Shown: piece by piece, positions 59,164 through 64,000 of the stretch
Layout of the letters: every line of letters starts with the position of its first letter
How positions within the stretch are numbered: the stretch's first letter is position 1
From: Corynebacterium urogenitale
Lineage (GTDB): Bacteria; Actinomycetota; Actinomycetes; Mycobacteriales; Mycobacteriaceae
Assembly: GCF_009026825.1 (NCBI RefSeq)
Contig: NZ_CP045032.1
Coordinates: 1,426,001-1,490,000, forward strand
Direction of reading: 5' to 3'
Length of the DNA stretch: 64,000 nucleotides
The notes under the pieces: model-generated
What the model saw: the letters and a program-made list of their open reading frames with translations, nothing else
What the model was told of the DNA's origin: nothing
Databases searched by the model: none
Position numbers and translations under genes: made by a program

Positions 59164-60858
59164 TTAACCCAGCGGGTTTCCGCCGCCTGTGGAGTACCAC
59201 AGTGCTCCTAGACCACCGATTGCCACGACGGCGAAGATCCACGCGGAAGCCAGCGGACGGGTCGCCCAACCGCGGGAGCGGTCGAGGGCAGCGCGGCCAG
59301 AGCCTGTGAAGATGATCGCCAGGGAGATCACGGTGAGCAGTGCCCACAGCACGAATTGTGGATCCATTGTGGTCGGCCAGAGGCCGGTGGAGGATTCCTT
59401 GAAGAAGTGCAGAGCCAGGAAGCCCGCGGCTACCGTTCCCAGTGCTGCACCAAGTGGTGTAAGCAGACCAACGATCAACAGTGCGCCACCGACGAGTGCC
59501 GCAACTGCCAGGCCCACGGCCAGCATGTCGGTGTAGCTGTAATTGGAGAGCATCCCCTCCAAAGCGCTCAGCCCGGATTCCTCGCCCAGGCCGAAAAGGT
59601 ACTGCAGGCCTGTCACGAGGAAGAAACCACCAGCAACGAGGCGTAGCAGCAAAATGCCGAATCCCAAGGTGCCACGCTTTTCTCGGACTGACTGTGGCAC
59701 AGTTTCCTCCACCGGAGCCTGGCGATCCTCCTCGACCGGCTGGTTAGCCTGCGGCACCGGGGCTGAACCGTAGGCAGCGTTGTCGGGATAGTCGTAACCC
59801 TGGGTGTTCAACGTCTGGGTGTTGCTGTAATCAGAGTTGTTGTACACCTGCTGGTTTTCCTGCTGCGCTGCCTGCTCGCCACGATTACCTGCGACATATC
59901 CTGCAGCTGCCCCCATCCCAGCACCGGCCACACCAGCACCGGGCGCGGCAAATGCGGACGTGTTCGTATCTTCGCGCTGATCAGTCGCGCTCGCTGCAGC
60001 CACTGGGCTTGCGAAAGCGGTAGTCTGCGCGTCTGTGTCGGCACCGACCGACTCCTTGGCCTCATTCTTCCGCAGTGGCTGGTTGTTTTTCGCTGCGGGC
60101 CGCTCTGTAGCAGGTGGGGCCGACTGAGATTCCTGCGGAGCTGGACTGTGGGCAGTGACCGGCTTTTCCTCGTCCTGTGCAGCGTGAGCCTCAGACTTGT
60201 CACCCTTCTTCGCCACCGCAGCAGCCGCTGCACCTACCGTACCGGCAGCCCCCACAGCCGGGATGGTGGAGGGCTTTTTCTCCCCGTCCTTGTACACTGT
60301 GTCCTTGCGGACCGCGTCCTTGTCCGCGGTGTCCTTGCGCTCTGCGTCCTTCTGTTCGACGCCACGAGCCTCCGACCCACCGGCCACTGTCTTAATCACC
60401 TGGGTCTTATCCTCATCCTGGCTGATCTCCCGGCTAGCTTCCTGGCGAGAGTCTTCCTCGGGTTCGCTACGGCGCGCTTCGATCTTCTGCGGGCGTGCAC
60501 GGCCCGTCATCGCGTAGATATCTCGCTTCGGGCGAAAAACCTCGGTCGTGTCATCCAAGTTATCGGCGGTCTTATCCTCGACCGACTCCTCAGGGCTTTC
60601 CGGCTTCTCGACGGCCTTTTTCGCGATGGACTCTTCGAGCTTAGTTTCACCCGAGCCTTGAGCTTGGTCTTGAGACTTCAGTTTGTCCTTTGCACCTTTA
60701 AGACGGTCATAAACGCTCACCGGGCGGGTCTTATCGTCCGGGTTAGCTTCCCGCCGGTACACCGGCACGTCGATGTCGGAGTGGGTGTCGTCGAAGAAGT
60801 CATCCTCCGCACCAGCACGGCGCGGGTCGTTTTTGCCAGAGTTATTTGAAGTAGTCAC
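59164..60858 (-). CDS. DoxX-family membrane protein with a long disordered N-terminus
   Basis: The GTG at 60858 gives 564 aa. The first about 370 residues are charged and low in complexity, with a short repeat of the type KDAxRKDT (around residues 170-195) and stretches rich in Ala, Gln and Asn. The last about 180 residues are a four-helix DoxX domain (LGFGILLLRLVAGGFFLVTG at its start). DoxX proteins are linked to thiol redox or quinol pathways in some organisms; the role here is unknown. A TTG at 60876 is an alternative start. Confidence 0.75.
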   Translation of the reverse strand: MTTSNNSGKNDPRRAGAEDDFFDDTHSDIDVPVYRREANPDDKTRPVSVYDRLKGAKDKLKSQDQAQGSGETKLEESIAKKAVEKPESPEESVEDKTADNLDDTTEVFRPKRDIYAMTGRARPQKIEARRSEPEEDSRQEASREISQDEDKTQVIKTVAGGSEARGVEQKDAERKDTADKDAVRKDTVYKDGEKKPSTIPAVGAAGTVGAAAAAVAKKGDKSEAHAAQDEEKPVTAHSPAPQESQSAPPATERPAAKNNQPLRKNEAKESVGADTDAQTTAFASPVAAASATDQREDTNTSAFAAPGAGVAGAGMGAAAGYVAGNRGEQAAQQENQQVYNNSDYSNTQTLNTQGYDYPDNAAYGSAPVPQANQPVEEDRQAPVEETVPQSVREKRGTLGFGILLLRLVAGGFFLVTGLQYLFGLGEESGLSALEGMLSNYSYTDMLAVGLAVAALVGGALLIVGLLTPLGAALGTVAAGFLALHFFKESSTGLWPTTMDPQFVLWALLTVISLAIIFTGSGRAALDRSRGWATRPLASAWIFAVVAIGGLGALWYSTGGGNPLG

Positions 60859-60950
60859 GCTCCCCAGCCTATGCAACTTTGCAGCTAAGGCTCGGGAGCG
60901 TGAAGGTCGGCGCGTCGAAAAATGCGTGCCGATAAGGGGTTTGAGCCTCC

Positions 60951-62468
60951 TTAGGAGAGCTTCTTGGCGATCAGCTGGTTGACCTGACCCGGATCTGCCT
61001 TGCCCTGGGTGGCCTTCATGACGGCACCGACGATGGCGCCGGTGACCTTCTTGTTACCGGCCTTGTACTTCTCCACGATATCCGGGTTCGCGGCCAAGGC
61101 GTCGTCGACAGCCTTCTCAATCGCTCCGTCATCACGGACAACCTCAAGGCCGCGATCGGCGACGACCTGATCCACGTCGCCCTCACCGGCGAGCACACCG
61201 TCCACAGCTTGGCGCGCCAGCTTTGTGGTCAGCTTGCCCTCCCCCACCAGCTCGATTACGCGAGCGACCTGGGCTGGGGTGATCTCCAAACTTTGCAGGT
61301 CGGTGCCAGCCTCATTGGCCTTGCCCGCGAGGTAGGACACCCACCAGGAGCGGGCCTCGCCCGGCTTCGCGCCGGCCTCGACGGTCTCCACGATGAGGTC
61401 AAGCGCACCGGCATTCACCAGATCGCGCATCTCCTCGTCCTTGATGCCCCACTCCTTTTGGATACGGGCACGGCGGATCCACGGCATTTCCGGCAGGGTC
61501 TGGCGAATCTCTTCCACCCACTCGGCCGGAGCCAGCACCGGTGGCAGGTCCGGATCATTGAAGTAGCGGTAATCCGCCATTGTCTCCTTCGGACGTCCCT
61601 TGGAGGTCGTGCCGTCGGTTTCCTGGTAGTGACGGGTCTCCTGGACGATTTCCACGCCGTTGACGAGGCACGCTGCTTGGCGCTGCATCTCGAAACGGAC
61701 GGCTTGTTCCACGGACTTCAGGGAGTTGATGTTCTTCGTCTCGGTACGGGTGCCGAACTCGGTGGCACCCTTTTCCTTCAGGGACAGGTTGGAGTCCACA
61801 CGCATGGAGCCCTGGTCCATGCGAGCGTCGGAGACTCCCAGAGCCTTCACGAGATCACGCAGAGCGGAAACATAAGCCTTGGCTACCTCTGGTGCCCGCT
61901 CACCAGCGCCCTCGATGGGCTTGGTGACGATCTCGATAAGTGGAACACCTGCACGGTTACAGTCCACCAGGGATGCGGTCGCGCCATGGATACGGCCGGA
62001 GGTGCCGCCCAGGTGGGTCAGCTTGCCTGTATCCTCCTCCATGTGTGCGCGCTCGATCTCCACGCGCCACTCAGTGCCATCTTCCAACACGACATCCAGG
62101 TAGCCGTCGTACGCGATCGGCTCGTCGTACTGGGAGATCTGGTAGTTCTTCGGCTGGTCTGGGTAAAAGTAGTTCTTGCGCGCGAAGCGGGAGTATGGCG
62201 CGATCTTGCAGTTCAGCGCCAGGCCAATTTTGATGGCCCACTCCACGCCCTTCTTGTTGACCACTGGAAGCGCACCAGGCAAACCCAGGCTGCATGGATC
62301 CACGTTGGTGTTCGGATCGTCGCCAAACTCTGCGGAAGAAGTAGAGAACATCTTCGTCTTGGTGGCGAGCTCAACGTGAACTTCCATGCCCATCACGGGG
62401 TCGAAGCGCTCCAGCACTTCCTCGAAGTCCATCACATCATCGGAGTAGTCATAGACAGGCGCAGTCAT
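60951..62468 (-). CDS. gatB: Glu-tRNA(Gln)/Asp-tRNA(Asn) amidotransferase subunit B
   Basis: GatB, 505 aa, binds the mischarged tRNA in GatCAB and phosphorylates it before amide transfer. Motifs are [33 protein letters not shown] and the [12 protein letters not shown] segment. The C-terminal YqeY-like tail is present and ends ARK-type (NQLIAKKLS). The ATG at 62468 is preferred to an in-frame start at 62492. gatA and gatC are not in the window. Together with gltX and tRNA-Gln it completes the indirect glutamine-charging pathway. Confidence 0.96.
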   Translation of the reverse strand: MTAPVYDYSDDVMDFEEVLERFDPVMGMEVHVELATKTKMFSTSSAEFGDDPNTNVDPCSLGLPGALPVVNKKGVEWAIKIGLALNCKIAPYSRFARKNYFYPDQPKNYQISQYDEPIAYDGYLDVVLEDGTEWRVEIERAHMEEDTGKLTHLGGTSGRIHGATASLVDCNRAGVPLIEIVTKPIEGAGERAPEVAKAYVSALRDLVKALGVSDARMDQGSMRVDSNLSLKEKGATEFGTRTETKNINSLKSVEQAVRFEMQRQAACLVNGVEIVQETRHYQETDGTTSKGRPKETMADYRYFNDPDLPPVLAPAEWVEEIRQTLPEMPWIRRARIQKEWGIKDEEMRDLVNAGALDLIVETVEAGAKPGEARSWWVSYLAGKANEAGTDLQSLEITPAQVARVIELVGEGKLTTKLARQAVDGVLAGEGDVDQVVADRGLEVVRDDGAIEKAVDDALAANPDIVEKYKAGNKKVTGAIVGAVMKATQGKADPGQVNQLIAKKLS

Positions 62469-62545
62469 AGTCGTCCATCTTAGTACGTCCATCGGGGTGC
62501 GCGCTTACTCCCCCGTCCCCTACAGTCGGTAGAGATCAATCCTCC

Positions 62546-63355
62546 ATGAAAGGTTTCCTCCCTGTGAAGGCTGCTATCACCGTCGATCCCACGTTCCTTG
62601 CCGCTCCCCTGCTCAACGTCGTGCTGGGCACCGGGCTCCCCACTGAGGAACAGCTTCGCGCAGTACTGGAAGGTTCATTCGGCGATCGCGTCTCCAACTT
62701 CACCCGTGGCTCGCAACCTTTCACCTTCGCGGCAGAACTGGATGGCGAGTATCTCATTCACATGACGGTCATTGAGGGCCAGCATGAGAATCCGGAAGAG
62801 GCCTACTCTATCCACCCCGTCCTCACCGGCGACCCTGCAGTGCTTGAGAGCGTTCGCTCTCAGCTCATCGTTACCCTGCTACCGCAAAACACACTGGCAG
62901 AGGAGACCAAGCAGTTCCGGGATGCGCGCTTCTCCCATGTGGTGCATCATGCCCAGGTCACGGCCGTCCTTGCACAGCTCCCCGGCACCGTCGCTGTCCA
63001 CAACACGATGGGGCAGGTGACCTTTAGCCAGAAGATCTTCATCGAGGGCGTGAAAGAGACCTTCCTGCCGATGTGCGCGATCTCCGTCTGGCTCACCCAG
63101 GGCACCGGCGGCATCAGTGGCTACACAGTGGGCATGGCTGCTGCCGGTCACCCCGAACTACAGGTTATGGATTCCTCCGCCGACCCCACCGAGCTGTACT
63201 ACCAGCTGGGCGATCTCGCCCACTACGCCCTAGCGAAGCAGCCGTTAAAGGACGGGGACACCATGGCCTTCGCTGCTGACGCCCCGCCGATCTCCATTGC
63301 CGACGCCAACTGGACCGTGGACCCGAAGGTCCCGGCACTAACGGTTGATCTCTAG
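62546..63355 (+). CDS. DUF4261-type protein, unknown function
   Basis: A 269-aa cytoplasmic protein with no signal peptide or membrane helix. The C-terminal third (SGYTVGMAAAGHPELQVMDS and the following LYYQLGDLAHYAL) resembles the DUF4261 domain. The function is unknown. The start may be ATG at 62546, or the GTG at 62564, for which AAAGG inside the longer version would serve as ribosome site. It is divergent from gatB and converges on pfkA. Confidence 0.68.
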   Translation: MKGFLPVKAAITVDPTFLAAPLLNVVLGTGLPTEEQLRAVLEGSFGDRVSNFTRGSQPFTFAAELDGEYLIHMTVIEGQHENPEEAYSIHPVLTGDPAVLESVRSQLIVTLLPQNTLAEETKQFRDARFSHVVHHAQVTAVLAQLPGTVAVHNTMGQVTFSQKIFIEGVKETFLPMCAISVWLTQGTGGISGYTVGMAAAGHPELQVMDSSADPTELYYQLGDLAHYALAKQPLKDGDTMAFAADAPPISIADANWTVDPKVPALTVDL

Positions 63356-63389
63356 ATAGAGATGTCTAGGTGGTGTTCGAGCTGCAGGC

Positions 63390-64000
63390 CTAACCGAAGA
63401 GATTCTGCGCGGTGTCGTAGCGCTTCTGTGGCACTTCCTTCAGCGTGCCCACGGCTTCTTCGAAGTCGATGAGCTCGATATCCTGGCCCTTGAGCGCCAC
63501 CACCTTGTTGAAATCCCCGTTGAGGCAGGCCTTCGTCGCATTGACTGCAAAACGGGTCGCCAACACGCGGTCGAAAGCCGTCGGGGTGCCGCCGCGCTGG
63601 ATATGACCCAGCACAGTGGATCGGACTTCCGTGTCGAGGCGGTTCTCGATCTCCTTGGCGATGAGTCCAGAGATGTCCTGGAACTTCTCGTGCCCGAATT
63701 GGTCAACCTCGCGGTCGGCGATCTCCAGGGTGCCTTCCTTCGGCAGTGCCCCCTCAGCGACCACGATGATGCCGTACTTCTCGCCCATCTGGAAGCGACG
63801 AGCCATCTTCTTACACACTTCTTCGATGTCGAATGGGTGCTCCGGGATGAGGATGTCGTGGGCACCTGCGGCCATGCCCGCATGAAGGGCGATCCAGCCT
63901 ACGTGGCGACCCATCACTTCAACGATCATCACACGGTCATGGGACTCCGCCGTGGTGTGGAGGCGGTCAATCGCATCAGTGGCGACTGCCACGGCGGTGT
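63390..64000 (-). CDS. pfkA: 6-phosphofructokinase (5' part outside window)
   Basis: The C-terminal about 200 residues of an ATP- or PPi-dependent phosphofructokinase (usual length about 340). The [19 protein letters not shown] segment holds the conserved MGRHxGW motif for the substrate. [20 protein letters not shown] carries the conserved QRGG motif. The gene continues past the right edge of the window. It commits fructose-6-phosphate to glycolysis. The neighbourhood with gatB is conserved in corynebacteria. Confidence 0.94.
   Translation of the reverse strand, partial: TAVAVATDAIDRLHTTAESHDRVMIVEVMGRHVGWIALHAGMAAGAHDILIPEHPFDIEEVCKKMARRFQMGEKYGIIVVAEGALPKEGTLEIADREVDQFGHEKFQDISGLIAKEIENRLDTEVRSTVLGHIQRGGTPTAFDRVLATRFAVNATKACLNGDFNKVVALKGQDIELIDFEEAVGTLKEVPQKRYDTAQNLFG

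Noticed and set aside
61209..62483. 424-codon plus-strand frame opposite gatB
   Set aside because: Complete shadow of gatB with no protein family features. The same holds for long frames opposite leuC, pntA, ilvB and ilvC.

Overview
The window is chromosomal DNA of a Corynebacterium. The gene order pfkA - gatB - lysE/lysG - ilvD - PH protein - mscCG - ilvBNC - serA - leuB - dnaQ2 - gltX - glgP - ltbR/leuCD - mutT-like - gpsA - ddl - DUF3515 - thiL - ung - DAK2 matches, from memory, the C. glutamicum chromosome in the same relative order (read here in reverse). A DtxR-type box, an LtbR-type IclR regulator, an MscCG-type channel with a C-terminal extension and an Ltp protein agree with this. 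The species cannot be named from the sequence alone. No insertion sequence, prophage, integrase or CRISPR array is visible.

Layout. 1-7.3 kb: DAK2/FakA-like protein, ung-thiL, a duplicated DUF3515 protein, ddl, gpsA, Nudix/phosphatase. 7.4-10.4 kb: leuDC and the divergent IclR regulator. 10.4-11.2 kb: palindromic repeat and tRNA-Glu. 11.2-23.2 kb: OPT transporter, carboxymuconolactone decarboxylase family protein, YihY membrane protein, glycogen phosphorylase, Pit phosphate transporter, pntAB. 23.5-25.8 kb: two decayed genes (DUF418 and YdcF families). 25.8-27.8 kb: lipoprotein and secreted lipase. 27.9-29.9 kb: second palindromic repeat, tRNA-Glu, tRNA-Gln, gltX. 30-33.1 kb: three tandem secreted PHB-depolymerase-type esterases, the first with a broken signal peptide. 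33.2-40.5 kb: TIM-barrel isomerase, SDR, isochorismate synthase, FAH protein, dnaQ2, CBS/DUF294 regulator, leuB. 40.6-44.3 kb: an iron-uptake operon efeUOB behind a DtxR box, with efeU and efeB both broken, and a His-rich metal-binding protein. 44.8-47.6 kb: serA and a COG0523 GTPase behind a Zur-like palindrome. 47.8-48.9 kb: Ltp-type protein and a small broken gene. 49-57.3 kb: ilvC, ilvN, ilvB with an attenuator leader, mscCG, PH protein, ilvD. 57.4-64 kb: lysG/lysE, DoxX fusion, gatB, DUF4261 protein, start of pfkA (read from its 3' end).

Functionally this is a branched-chain amino acid and amino acid export region (ilvBNCD, leuBCD, mscCG, lysEG) combined with serine synthesis, Glu/Gln tRNA charging (gltX, tRNA-Glu x2, tRNA-Gln, gatB) and metal homeostasis (DtxR and Zur-like sites). 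The most notable features are the high number of broken accessory genes, a 102-bp palindromic repeat found beside both tRNA-Glu genes, the esterase triplication, and the readable ilvB attenuator.
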